Below are positions 33,644 through 44,080 of a DNA stretch of 64,000 nt, in pieces (the first letter of the stretch is position 1; each line of letters begins with the position of its first letter). The position numbers and the translations under genes were made by a program. This DNA comes from Tetracladium setigerum. Taxonomy: Eukaryota; Ascomycota; Leotiomycetes; Helotiales. The notes under the pieces were generated by a model. It was not told the origin of the DNA and did not search any database. It worked only from the letters and a program-made list of their open reading frames with translations. The stretch lies in assembly GCA_031472005.1 (NCBI GenBank), contig PZJY01000003.1:2852001-2916000 (forward strand), written 5' to 3'.

Positions 33644-35175
33644 ATGTTCGCGACCATGGCCTCCATTGCTAACTCCACATGCAACCCAGTCTCCAACATG
33701 CTCAACAAGCTTCACGGCCAGCCCGATAGCTACGATAAAAAGTAATACACCCCAGCCATGTACAGAAAGACCAGGCTGACAAAATAGCAGATCCAAGTAT
33801 CGTTTTGGACGGACTCTCGGTGCTGGCACATACGGTATCGTCAGAGAGGCAGAAAGCCCGCAGGGAAAGGTCGCAGTCAAGATTATCCTAAAGAAGAATG
33901 TCAAGGGAAACGAGCAGATGGTCTACGATGAGCTCGAGATGCTGCAGCGGATGAAGCACGCCCACATTGTCAAGTTTGTGGATTGGTTCGAGTCGAGAGT
34001 ATGTGCCTTGAGGATGAAGCGAGAACAAGAGGGGAGGATTGCAGTACAGTGCTAACGTTTTTTTTTTTCCTTAGGACAAGTACTACATCGTTACACAACT
34101 GGCTACGGGAGGAGAACTGTTCGATCGCATTTGTGAGCAAGGAAGATTCACAGAGAAGGATGCCTCGCAAACTATTCGACAAGTTCTCGAGGCTGTGGAC
34201 TACCTACATGACAACAATGTTGTGCACCGAGGTACAATTCCACAACCGCCCAAATTTTGCAAGACACCTCTTCCTAACGCTTTACAGATTTGAAGCCAGA
34301 AAATTTACTCTATCTCACCACTGATCCTGCCTCCGACCTGGTCCTCGCAGATTTCGGTATCGCCAAGATGTTGGATTCCAAAGATGAGGTTCTCACAACC
34401 ATGGCCGGATCTTTTGGATACGCAGCTCCAGAGGTTATGCTGAAGAGAGGTCACGGAAAGCCAGTTGACATGTGGTCATTGGGTGTCATCACCTACACTC
34501 TCCTCTGCGGTTACTCCCCATTCCGAAGTGAGAATCTCCAAGATCTCATCGACGAATGCAGTAACGCGAGAGTTGTCTTCCATGAGAGGTACTGGAAGGA
34601 TGTCAGTGACGATGCTAAAGACTTCATTGGCCATCTTTTGCAACCAGATGCAGATGACAGACACACTAGCAAGGTAGGTTCTTGGTCTTTTGAGTTTTTG
34701 TCGTTGAGAGGACTACCACATGTACTAACAAACCACACAGCAAGCACTCCAACACCAATGGCTCAGCGGCCAAACCGCAACCGACCACAATTTGCTACCA
34801 GAAATCAAGGCCTACCTCGCCAAAGCGCGTCTACGCCGTGGTATCGAAATCATCAAGCTCGCCAACCGCATCGACGCCCTCAAGATGCAAGAGGACGAAG
34901 AAGGAGAAGCCCCTGGCGATGCAGATGTCCCATCCAATCCCCGCGCCGCAGCAAAAGATGCGCTCTCGGGCGAGAACGCGGGTGAGCATCTCGCGGGACC
35001 TTCAGAACCGAAGCCGGAGAAGAAATCGCTCAGTAAGATTGCAAAGGGGGCAATCTTCAGAGAGGTTGTGTTGGCGAAGGTTAAGGAGCTGAAGGCTGCT
35101 GAGGATCATGCAAAGATGGAGGCGGATGTCAAGGAGAAGGCCAAGAGGAGCAGTGTTAGTGGTAGCGGTTCTTAG
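33644..35175 (+). CDS. Ca2+/calmodulin-dependent protein kinase (CaMKI type)
   Basis: Five exons, 33644-33741, 33791-33998, 34075-34231, 34288-34673 and 34741-35175, give 427 aa. A second in-frame ATG at 33656 (MASIANS, better context) is an equally good start. The kinase domain begins YRFGRTLGAGTYGIVRE with the glycine loop at 43-50 and VAVK Lys63. HRDLKPEN is at about 153-160, DFG at 176-178, then SFGYAAPEVMLKRGHGKPVDMWS. After the domain, AYLAKARLRRGIEIIKLANR is a likely autoinhibitory and calmodulin-binding helix, and the tail is charged and low complexity. The fungal family phosphorylates targets in response to Ca2+/calmodulin in growth, stress and development. The gene family name is clear, but the exact paralogue is not assigned. 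Confidence 0.9.
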
Positions 35176-35998
35176 GCTTTGTGTGGCGATGGTGATGGTG
35201 GCAAGGGGAGATGGAGGAACTACCTAGCTAGGGCTCTGGTGAAACCGTGAAAGGAAAGGAATGGCGATACCCGAAGTGGTGGTGATGGGATTGGGGACTC
35301 TTCTTCTCTCGTTCTTGTTCTTCTAATAATGCGTTGGGTTTCATTGTCATGATGGATGGAACGAGTGGTCAGAATTGGAATGAAGTGTGGAATGGAATGA
35401 AAAACTTTCAAGTGTTGATTGCTCTTTCTTTTTCTTCGTACACTTAGTAAGATTGTATGTGTGTGTGTATTTGTGTTTATGTGTATGTGTCTGGTGCGTG
35501 TGTCTGAAACTAGAGGATTTCCTCATTGATATGCTTGAATGTGTTAATCAACCAAGGTAGGTTAGGTAGGTAGGTATCTAGATACCTAGATATTCACTCC
35601 CAGGGAAATAAGTACTGCCTGCCTACTTACATAATATAGGTTCAATTATTCAAAGTACCCTCTCCTCGCGTCTCGTCTCATCCCATCCCATAATATCCCC
35701 GTCCCCGATTTTCCTCTATAATGATAACAATAAATTTATATTAAACACAACAACGACACATTGATCTCTCCCCCATCTCTTCCTCCTCCTCCTCCTCCTC
35801 CTCCGTCTTTCTCTTACATATGTGTGATTTGAGATTGATACTATGTGCGACACAACGTGATGGGAAAAAGAAAGTGTTGTGATTTTGAAAAAGCTAGGAC
35901 TTTCAAAGTGTGTGCAGCGACGAGGAGGGAGGGATTGTTCTATTTGGTTAGTCTTTATTCAGTTAGTCTTTTTCGAGGAGGGGTGTGAAATACAGAGG
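35176..35998. other. Intergenic region with a (TCC)8 repeat
   Basis: This is the 3' flank of the kinase. It contains GT-rich runs at 35455-35500, a TAGGTAGG-rich tract at 35555-35590 and a (TCC)8 run at 35781-35804. No gene is seen. The degenerate repeat array begins at about 35999. Confidence 0.5.
35781..35804. repeat. (TCC)8 microsatellite
   Basis: Eight uninterrupted TCC units between genes. Confidence 0.95.
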
Positions 35999-37175
35999 GG
36001 TGCGAAGTGCAACAAAAGCGTAAGAGATTACTAGCGTAATTGTGAAAGAGGGCCGAATCGGGTATATTAGATATTTGCGATATGCAACAAAAAGTTATAA
36101 GGCAGTGTAAGAGCAAATCTGTTTCATTCTATGCCCTTTCCTTCTTCTGCATGTACCTAGGTAGGGTGGTGATTTTTAGGGATTTGCGAAATGCAGTAAA
36201 AATGTAAAAGATTGCTAGCGTACTTACATCAGTAGTAAGCGAGGCTCAATCGGGTATGTTGGATATTTAAGACGTGCAACAAAAAGAATTAGGGCACTAA
36301 AAGGTGAAAAGAAGGAAGTGAGGCAGTGTAGGGGCGACCTATTTTGCTCCAAGTCCTTTTCTTTCGGATAGGTAATAATAAGTGATTGTAGATGTTGCGA
36401 TATGCAAAAAAAACGTAAGAGATTGCTAGCTTGTGTATTGAGCGAGGCCGAAACAGGTACATTAGATTTTGCGACGTGCAACAAAATAATTAGAGTAGGT
36501 GTGGTAGGGGGATTAAGAGTTTTTACCTGCTTGGTCGCTTTGAGGGATGAAAGAGTTATCGAGGTTACGACGTGCAACAAAAATATATAGGAGATTGCTA
36601 GCGTAAGCATTGAGCGAGGCCGAAATAGGTATATTGCTGCATTGCGATGTGCAACAAAAAGTTGAGGTAGGTAGTGAAAAGTGTGAGAGGAAGAAGTGAG
36701 GTAATGTATGTGTGAGCGACTTTGTGTTTCTAAGTCTCTTTAAAGTAATTAGGATGTGTACCTAAGAGAAGGTACCTACGTGCAACAAAAGTATATAGCC
36801 ACATAGTAAAGAAAGGTGAGGGAGAAAGAAAGAAGTAAAGTAGATAGGCAAGTGGTTGTTGACAAGTAAATTATAGACATTGCGGTGTGCAACAAAAACA
36901 TAAAAAATTGCCAACGTATAAACTAGTTAAAAATTGAAGCCGCTTCGGGTATGTTGGATGTTTACGATTTGCACCAAAAAGGTTAGAGGTAGATGTGATA
37001 GCTGTAGGAGGGTGCGAATATATTTTTGATTCTGTTTGGGGTGAAGTGGGATTGCGATGTGCAACAGAATTCGAGAGATTCCTAGCCTATAAAGTAGTAG
37101 TAAGTGAGGCTGAATCGGGTATGTTAGACAATTGCGAGGCGCAATTAAAAAAATTAAGGTAGTGAGAAGTAAAAG
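35999..37175 (+). repeat. Degenerate interspersed repeat array, block A
   Basis: About 13 matches to the core TTGCGRTRTGCAACAAAA recur at intervals of roughly 70-140 bases, all in the plus orientation. Examples lie at about 36076, 36270, 36470, 36568, 36641, 36880 and 37051. Between cores come GATTGCTAGCGT and GAGGCYGAATCGGGTATRTT, in that order, then a purine-rich spacer. Copies differ by substitutions and small gaps. The block ends just beside the stop codon of the minus-strand membrane-protein gene. Confidence 0.85.
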
Positions 37176-37196
37176 AGAACGAAAGTAAGTACCTAC

Positions 37197-38110
37197 CTAC
37201 GACAAGATACGAATATTCAAGCAGATACCGAAACCAAGCGCCATGATGAGATATGATATAGCCACAGCAGCATACTTTGTATACCACCAGACATATGTCC
37301 ACGCAGCTTCTTTCGCGTCTAGGCGATACGGCATCCAAGGTTTGAATAGTTGCACAACTCCTAGGGTCACCAGGTCGACACCCTGCAACAGCAGAAATAA
37401 CGTTGAAAGAGCTTGATTTAGTGGTGCGAATAAGATGTCTCTTAGCTGGAGAATGATGGTAGAAGCGACGAAGATCAAATTCAACGTTTGTAGCAGAAAG
37501 AGAAGTGGTAGTCGTACTATCATTCGCGCCCACATGTCGCCGACAGCTCTTGCCCCTACGGATTTTGTTGGCGGCTGATTCACGTACATGGGTGCAGGTA
37601 TCAAAACGACGATAGCGTAAAGAATCGAAATAGTGATCATTTTTCTTGAAGCCATTCCTGTGGAAGGATTCTCAGCCTTGTATTGGTTGAAGTTCTGCGG
37701 CAAAGTATCGAGAATTTGGTGGGAGTCATCACGACGTGAATGAACGTAACAGTACAAACTTTATCTCGTTAGCGGTTACAAGTTAATAGAAGACCAAGTC
37801 AATGATAACATATGAGCACTCACAATATACATGAAGACAACCAATGGGTAAAGACTTGCAAAAAGCCGAACAAAGTCGAGAGGACGAGGAATCCGCGGCC
37901 GCCTTCTTTATAGACTGATTCAGCAACAGATGTTGTGTTGTCAGTGAGCAGTGTGATGCCTAGTTGTGTTGTACTAAACAGATAGAAGCTTAACATCCAT
38001 GCTGATGATATGCCAAGGGTGCCGTGATTCTTCATCGCAGATAGTTGAGGGACAACCGATATGATTGTGAACAATACTATTGATCTGGACACAATCAGTA
38101 ACGACTTCAT
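37197..38110 (-). CDS. PQ-loop-like multi-pass membrane protein
   Basis: Two exons, 38110-37824 and 37758-37197, encode 282 aa. The intron has a GTGAGT donor, and the acceptor follows a CGATAAAG. Residues 21-22 are PQ in SVVPQLSAMKNHGTLGISSA, which resembles the PQ-loop motif with its following loop and small-residue helix. About seven hydrophobic segments follow, including AWMLSFYLFSTTQLGITLL, WARMIVRLPLLFLLQTLNLI and YAAVAISYLIMALGFGI. PQ-loop proteins sit in lysosome, vacuole or other membranes and often move amino acids. The second PQ motif is not clear and the family call is moderate. An upstream exon could exist. The gene lies between two blocks of the same repeat family, and its stop codon is about 20 bases from block A. 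Confidence 0.6.
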
Positions 38111-38640
38111 ACCTCATGTGTCGATAGACTCTGGAACCCCACCTACGTCTCAAGATAAATTCTTCGCCGTGGGAATTTAGGGGTGCCTTGTCCAGACATA
38201 ATGATTGCCTGCTACCGCTAGGTACTTAAATCAACAAATCAGAATCGAGGTTCTTCAGGCCGTGCTCGATATCTAAATCGAATCGTCAAGGGCGGGTTTG
38301 TATGTTGGGCGGGATGAGGTTGGAGATCACCTCGTATTGCAATCCACAGGGCACAGAATGCCAAGAACACTTCGTTCCCCCTGCTCGGCGCTATTGTAAA
38401 GCCTTACTGCACGTCCATGGCGAGGAAGATTTCAATAGTACGAAGTATATACCGTACGGTCCGTACTATGGTACTAGTTTCGATTTCCAGAACGTACGAT
38501 CTTTCGTGACAGTATTACTTTTACCACATAGCTCAAGCAAGGTTGACTACCCCGTATAGTAGCTCCTCTCAGCTATTTTAAGGTAGGCAATACGGTATTA
38601 GGGCGAGACTTGTTTTATATCTTTTCAAGTAAATGAATTG
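38111..38640. other. Upstream region of the PQ-loop-like gene
   Basis: About 530 bases between the gene start and repeat block B. No repeat core and no supported gene. A short plus-strand frame (38302-38559) has no recognisable content. Confidence 0.45.
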
Positions 38641-39345
38641 TAGGCATTGCGGTGTGCAACAAAACAGAAGGAATTGCTAGCGCGTGTAGTGAACGAGGCC
38701 AAAGCGGGTATATTGGACGATTGCGATGTGCAACCAAAGAATTTAAGGTCTTGAAAAGTAAGAAGGAAGAAGTAACCGAGGAGGAGGTAGTAAGGCGAAT
38801 GGATTATAGATATTGCGGTATACAAGAAAATATAAGGGATTGCTAGTGTCAAAGATTTTGCTAGCGTGAGTATTAAGCAAGGCCAAATTAGATAGGTATG
38901 CTCACATTCGCGACGTGCAACAAAAATTTTAAGGTGGTAAAGTGAAGTTGTGGAAAGATTATGTGTTAATTCTTGCCTAAATCTGGTATATTCGACAACT
39001 GCGGTATGCAGCAAAGTATTCAAAAGGCTGCTAGCAGTAAGGCTTGTTAGCGTAATCAACAGGTAGGCTCTTGATCGGGTATGCCCACATTTGCGATATG
39101 CAATCAAAAAATATGAGGTAATAAAGTGATCTTGTGGGACAGAAGTGTGTTTATTCTTGGCTGAATTCGGTGTGTTCGACAATAGCGGTATGCAACAAAA
39201 GTATCCAAAAGACTACTGGTAATAAGGCTTGCTAGCGTGATTAACAGGTGAGTGCTCGAGTAACAAATGGTGAGTGCTCAAGTGGCTGGTGAGCGCTCGA
39301 TTCTGGTATGCTCGAATTTTGCGATATGCAACAAATAGTTAAGGT
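38641..39345 (+). repeat. Degenerate interspersed repeat array, block B
   Basis: About eight further cores in the same orientation as block A, near 38646, 38720, 38812, 38910, 38999, 39092, 39185 and 39318, again followed by GCTAGCGT and a GGCC/GGTATG element. Some copies carry an extra AAGGCTTGCTAGCGT and AACAGGTGAGTGCTCGAGT segment (39230-39290). Confidence 0.85.
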
Positions 39346-39732
39346 GAGTAAAGTGGTGGGGGGGAATGGTTTTGTTAACTTGGATATTCAGTGTGGGTTA
39401 GAGAAGTGGTTTGTGTGAAGAGCACGATACTGATTTGAATTTGCTAGAAAAGATAAATAATAGAGGTAGAGATTATATAATGTTATTGGATGAGAGGATA
39501 ATGCTGTAGTAGTTCTGCCTGTGTATTCGTTAGCGCAGTTGTGAGGTGTAGGTAGTTTAAAAACAAGGAGGTATTCATAATATAATTCAAATCAATACAA
39601 CGTCTCAAGTTTGCAAAAACCTTACCCGTGACGTCGAGGCTCAAGCTCAACTTTTTAAATATGTGAATGTTTCTTTGTCTAATACAAACAGATTTTTCTT
39701 TCCCTGCCGTCCTCCAGAAGCGGGTAATTTCT
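39346..39732. other. 3' flank of the amidase gene
   Basis: No separate gene. If the amidase is read without correction, its frame runs through most of this stretch to 39483. Confidence 0.45.
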
Positions 39733-41575
39733 TCAAACCTTCGACTTCCATCCCCCTCACGCTCAAAAACCTCACCAACCGCCTTACCAACGTACAAAAC
39801 ATGTTCATCCTTATACCTCCCACCCACAAGCGTCAATCCAATCGGCATATCCGCCTCACCCTTGAAACCTGGAATATTCAAACATGGCACTTGCAAAATC
39901 GTCCACATTGAACAGAACGACTATACACACACATCAGCTCGAAATTCTCAATGTTTTTTTCCAAATAAGATAAAAGAAGAGGCCGGCATTTGAGAGAAAT
40001 TAAAAACTCACAGCATCACCTGTACTGATCGTCCCCACAGGCGCGACATCTGGTACGCTGGGAGTAAACACCGCATCGTATTTACTAGCAATCTCGTCCC
40101 AGACGGGACGGAGACGGGCACAACCGTCGTAGCTTTCGAGTTGTTCGGCGCGAGTGAGCTTGTTGGTGTTTTCGACTTGGTGCCAGAAGGGGGGTGAGAG
40201 TTTTTCTTTGGCAAGGAGGTAATCTATTTTTGGGGGTCCTTTCGTCAGCTATATTCTCTCTTTCTCTCCTTTTTTCTTGCCCCTCCTCCCCCCTCCTTCT
40301 GGCCTTTCGCTTGATTTTGCTTGATCTCGACTGTTGGGGAGAATGGAATGACAAGAAGACAGAAAAGTGTAGGTGACTTACTACCCAAAAAGGACGTCCT
40401 CCCCTCTCCAGCAAGCACATTCCCATGCCACCTTGTAATATTCTCAAAATCCCCCGGCAACTCCACCTCCTCAACTTCCACGCCCTCCCGTCCCAAAATC
40501 TCCTTCGCCCTCCCCCACGCCTCCATCACTCCCTCTTTTGCCTTCGTCTCCCAAACATGCGTTTTCACAAACGCAATCTTAGACCCCTTTAATGTGAAAG
40601 GGTTGGAAGGAGGGGGAGAATCATCCGCGAGTTGGAAGACAGAAGCGAGGAGTTGGAGATCCGCTGCTGAGCGTGCATAGAGACCGAGTGTGTCGCAGGT
40701 GATGCTGTATTGGGCGAGGCCTTCGCGCGAGATGGCTCCCCAGGTTGGTTTGAATGCGTAGATGCCGTTGTAGGAGCCTGGTCGGATGGTGGATCCACCT
40801 GTTTGAGTTCCGAGGGAGATGGGTACCTATTTAAATCAGAAGATCTCACATTAGCGTTTGATTTGTTTGTACGGGGCGAATGTAATGTATGTGAGTTGGA
40901 GATTGGGACGAGTGAGTGGATTGAAATACCTGAAAATCTCCAACGGCAGCTCCAGATCCTGATGATGAACCACCTGGAGTTCGGGATTGATCATGTGGAT
41001 TCCTTGATTTGGGCCCGACTGTTGTACTGGCGAATTCCGTCGTGGTCGTTTTACCAAATATTAGAGCACCGGCTGCGCGGAGGGTGATGATAGGAGCGGC
41101 ATCTATGAGACCTGGGGCACTGTTTTCATAGATTGGGGAATTGTGACATGTGGGCATATCTAAATCACATCAATATCAACACCAAATCAACACCAAATCA
41201 ACACCAAATCAACATGTCCAATTTTTGAGACTTTCGGAATTATAGCGAAAGAGAGGGAGAGAGAGAGTGGGGAGAAGAAGAAAAGAGAGGAAAAGAGAAG
41301 AGAAGGGAAGAGGCAAACAAACCTTTCGTGAGAATCACATCCTTAACCCCAATCGCAATTCCGTGTAAAGGCCCTCTCTTCTCAGCAGGAATTTGATCCA
41401 GTTTTTTCGCTTCGGAGAGGATGAGATCGGGGTTGAGATATGCCCATGCTTGAACGGCGGAATCGCGTTCTGAAATGCGGGCGAGGAGGGATTTGGCATA
41501 GTCTTCGACTGTGAGTGTACCATTTTTGAGCAAGGCGAGTGCTTCGGTTGCCGTGAGGCGGTATGGTTCTGTCAT
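39733..41575 (-). CDS. Amidase (amidase-signature family), frame break near the end
   Basis: Five exons, 41575-41323, 41159-40930, 40826-40382, 40223-40012 and 39920-39733, about 442 aa. The Ser-Ser-Lys triad is visible: Lys78 in GIAIGVKDV, the cis-Ser in GGSSSGSG (149) and the nucleophile Ser173 in GTQTGGSTIRPGSY. The family hydrolyses carboxylic amides in the cytosol. The substrate cannot be told, and this is not clearly GatA. After VGEVFEREG the frame, as read, runs on to 39483 with unrelated sequence. Adding one C in the plus-strand CCCCC at 39752-39756 gives a short GGWKSKV end that suits related fungal amidases. Intron 1 holds a tandem 11-mer at 41175-41214. Donors are GTTTGT, GTATTT, GTAAGT and GTGAGT. 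Confidence 0.85.
41175..41214. repeat. Tandem 11-bp repeat in amidase intron 1
   Basis: Three full copies and part of a fourth of ATCAACACCAA, within the intron that ends at 41160. Confidence 0.9.
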
Positions 41576-42108
41576 GATTTTGTGCTTGTTGTTGTGTGTA
41601 GGTAGAAATAGATAGTGACTGGAAAGGCTATGTGAGAATGTGAGAGGGGAGATTCAGGACTTTCTAAAATGAATTGTCTAGTTATATAGAGTGAGGATTT
41701 GAAAGATGTGTCTTTATTTATATACTGCTACCTAATGATGACTCGCAATTATTGTTGTTGCTCCGGTCGGATTCCGTTCTCGTAGAGCAAGAGTGGGTGA
41801 AGATAGTTGCACGCCAGATTATCGGAAATGCGACGGAGCAGCGAGAGATAAATATTCTCACGGAAGCCGAGATTCTGACCAACGCTGTTGGGTAATTTCA
41901 GCTATTCAATTCATTTGATTTGTACTCATCTTTACATTTAATTAGAACGAAGTTGGTATGCAAAATCATCTTGGACTTCGGCGCAGAACCTTGCCAAGGT
42001 TTTGTGGAGGTGCTCCACACAAAGTCGAGTTGAGAGAGATGTATCTTCTCATGCTCAGATGAGAACACATATATTTGAGCCGCGAAGTCCAATATAATAT
42101 GTTCAGAA
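41576..42108. other. Intergenic region
   Basis: This is upstream of the amidase and downstream of the kinetochore-like gene, both on the minus strand. No gene is supported. Confidence 0.45.
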
Positions 42109-43171
42109 CTAATCACCCAGTTCCCCGCCAAAATCAACCAGTCGAAGCTTTCTCCCATCTCTAGGATGGAATTGAGCAACTCCTGATCTCACCAGAAATC
42201 TTACAGCAGCTGATTCTCGCTTAAGATCAATATATGCTCCTGAGCCATTCCTACCTTCCTCAACTAAGCTGTTCAGCAGTCGCTCAGTCAACTCTCGCAT
42301 CTCAGTCGCCGCAGCTCGTTTCTCATTCCAAGGCTGGTCCTCCCTCTCATTTCCTGCTCCTGGTCCCGGTCCCCAAATCTCGTCGATTCGTCGCTGCCGC
42401 TTGTCCTCGTTCGGGTTGGCTCTCAACTTCCGTGCTGCCCCTTTCGCACTGAAACCTGCTTCCAGCGAGTCTTCGTTGAGCCCTAAGTCTTCGCCCGTAA
42501 CCGGACCTCCAAGCTCTTCGGCGGCGAGCATAACAGCAAGATGCTCATCAATGAACTCGTTGAAGGCGCCCACTAACTTGCCGGTTTCAACGTCGTAGAA
42601 TTTCTTCTTCTGAGTGGCTTCGCGGATCATTTCCTTCGCCATCTGCTCTGGTGACCTCTGAGTCTGTTCTTTTATAACGTCCTGCAAAATAATCGTTCGC
42701 TTTTGTATCGCTGCCTGGATTAATTTTGAGTCCTCTAAATCCGCCTTTTCCTTCTCGAGTCGTTCGGTGGCTGTCTGGAGATCAGACTCGGTGTTTGTGA
42801 TACATTCTCGAGTCTCCCTGATACAGGCATCGGTGTTCCGCAGCGCAAGTAGCGCGGGAAGAGGAGAGTCGGAGGAGGGTAGCCATGGTTCGGCTGGAAT
42901 GATGGATTCGTAGGCAAGCTTGAGGGCGCAAAGCTGTTCGAGATGTGCATTTGGATCTGTGGAGCGTTCCGTTGCAATTGGGGCGGTTGATGAGCGAAGC
43001 TGGCTGCAGGTCAGAATAGAATTCAAAGCAGATACTGCATTGTATTATATTTCTCACCTGTTGAATAAGAGCTTCCTGTTCCCTCACCCGCTTCTGTAGT
43101 GCCTTCAAGGTCCTGTCTAGACGCGTCGCGTAAGAAGCAGCACTTTGTGATTGCTGGGAGCTTGGGTCCAT
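42109..43171 (-). CDS. Coiled-coil protein, probable CENP-K/Sim4-like kinetochore subunit
   Basis: Two exons, 43171-43058 and 42999-42109, encode 334 aa. An in-frame ATG five codons upstream (43186) is possible. The intron ends with adjacent acceptors (GCAG then CCAG); only the second keeps the phase. The N-terminal 40 residues and the region from about 90 to 180 are heptad-like (RETRECITNTESDLQTATER, LEKEKADLEDSKL). Then come EFIDEHLAVMLAAEELGGPV, EDKRQRRIDEIWGP and a C-terminal FLVRSGVAQFHPRD. This order resembles fungal proteins annotated as centromere protein CENP-K, the Sim4 homologue of the inner-kinetochore CCAN. That resemblance is from memory of the family and is the uncertain part. 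Confidence 0.6.
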
Positions 43172-44080
43172 GGTGATCTCTTGCAAATGAAGTGTTAAAC
43201 AAGTGACAGAAAGAAAGAGAAGATATTCTATTGTTTGATTGTTTGATTTTCTTGGGCGAATTTCAACATCTCAGCTTTCTGGCGTCACCTTTCACCTTTG
43301 GGAGACGCGAGAAAGCATCCCCACGACTCGTCGCCCCACACCTCGTGACTCGGCTAGCGCGCCAACGATCAAGCTTTCTTTTAAAGCACCAGCACTTTTT
43401 GGGCTCTTTGTAGCACAAGGGTGAAGGTCAAACAACCACCTACGACGACGACAACCACCAAGAACAACTTCAAGACCAGCAATTTCATCTCAGCGAGAGT
43501 TCCCTCTTCTTCCATCTCCATCCTTTATTTCCTACATCTCGACGACACCTCGAGTCCCTTGCGCGCGAATCTAGATTACCAACAATTCCTCCCCCGAACG
43601 AACCAGATCGGCCAGCCTCGCTCTCACCCTGAGGCTAGCTATCATCCATCGCATTGTCGACTCCGTCGTCGTTTGCCAGCCAAACACGTCTGCCACCCCA
43701 GCAATCTAATTCGCTATATCCATAGAGGAGCTGTGAACATTTGGAAGGAATAAAGGTTTGGGGATATTGAGCTTTCTCAAACAGTTCGCGTCTTCGTCTA
43801 CTTCCATCAATTCACCCCGTCCGTCACCTACTCACTTCATCCATCCTCCTCCTCCTCCTCCACTACCTTCATACTTCGCGCATCAACCTCCTTCTCAAGA
43901 CACCCTCCCCTTCCACCAACAGCCTCTCCCCTTCGATTACCACCACCAGCACGTTTTCCTTCCGAAGACCCCCTGGTGTACATAACGATCAATCAATACT
44001 TTGTTCTCGACCTTCTTCTTCCTGACCACGCACACTTTGTCAAGTCAAGAGGTGTAGAAATTAACCAATAGCTCGCAATC
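43172..44080. promoter_or_regulatory. Divergent upstream region, CENP-K-like and KH protein
   Basis: Two divergent starts lie 909 bp apart. The half next to the KH gene is C/T-rich (CTCCTCCTCCTCC near 43848), typical of a long fungal leader. No convincing AUG-started upstream frame or gene is seen. Confidence 0.45.

Noticed and set aside
36224..36610. A 128-codon minus-strand frame across block A of the repeat array.
   Set aside because: It is read through repeat copies, has no family resemblance, and its composition follows the repeats. I treat it as a by-product.
37759..37824. A different acceptor for the PQ-loop-like gene intron giving a stop after the junction.
   Set aside because: Correct counting of the TTTGTAC junction gives an open frame, so no correction is needed.
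38625..39182. A 185-codon frame ending in SNIPALASFTTRASN, similar to one at 37087-37533.
   Set aside because: The shared peptide is the reverse-complement reading of the repeat core and GGGTAT element, not evidence of a protein family.
43758..43985. A 75-codon frame close upstream of the KH gene, considered as a regulatory upstream frame.
   Set aside because: It starts at a TTG, not an ATG, so it is probably just an open stretch in a C-rich leader.
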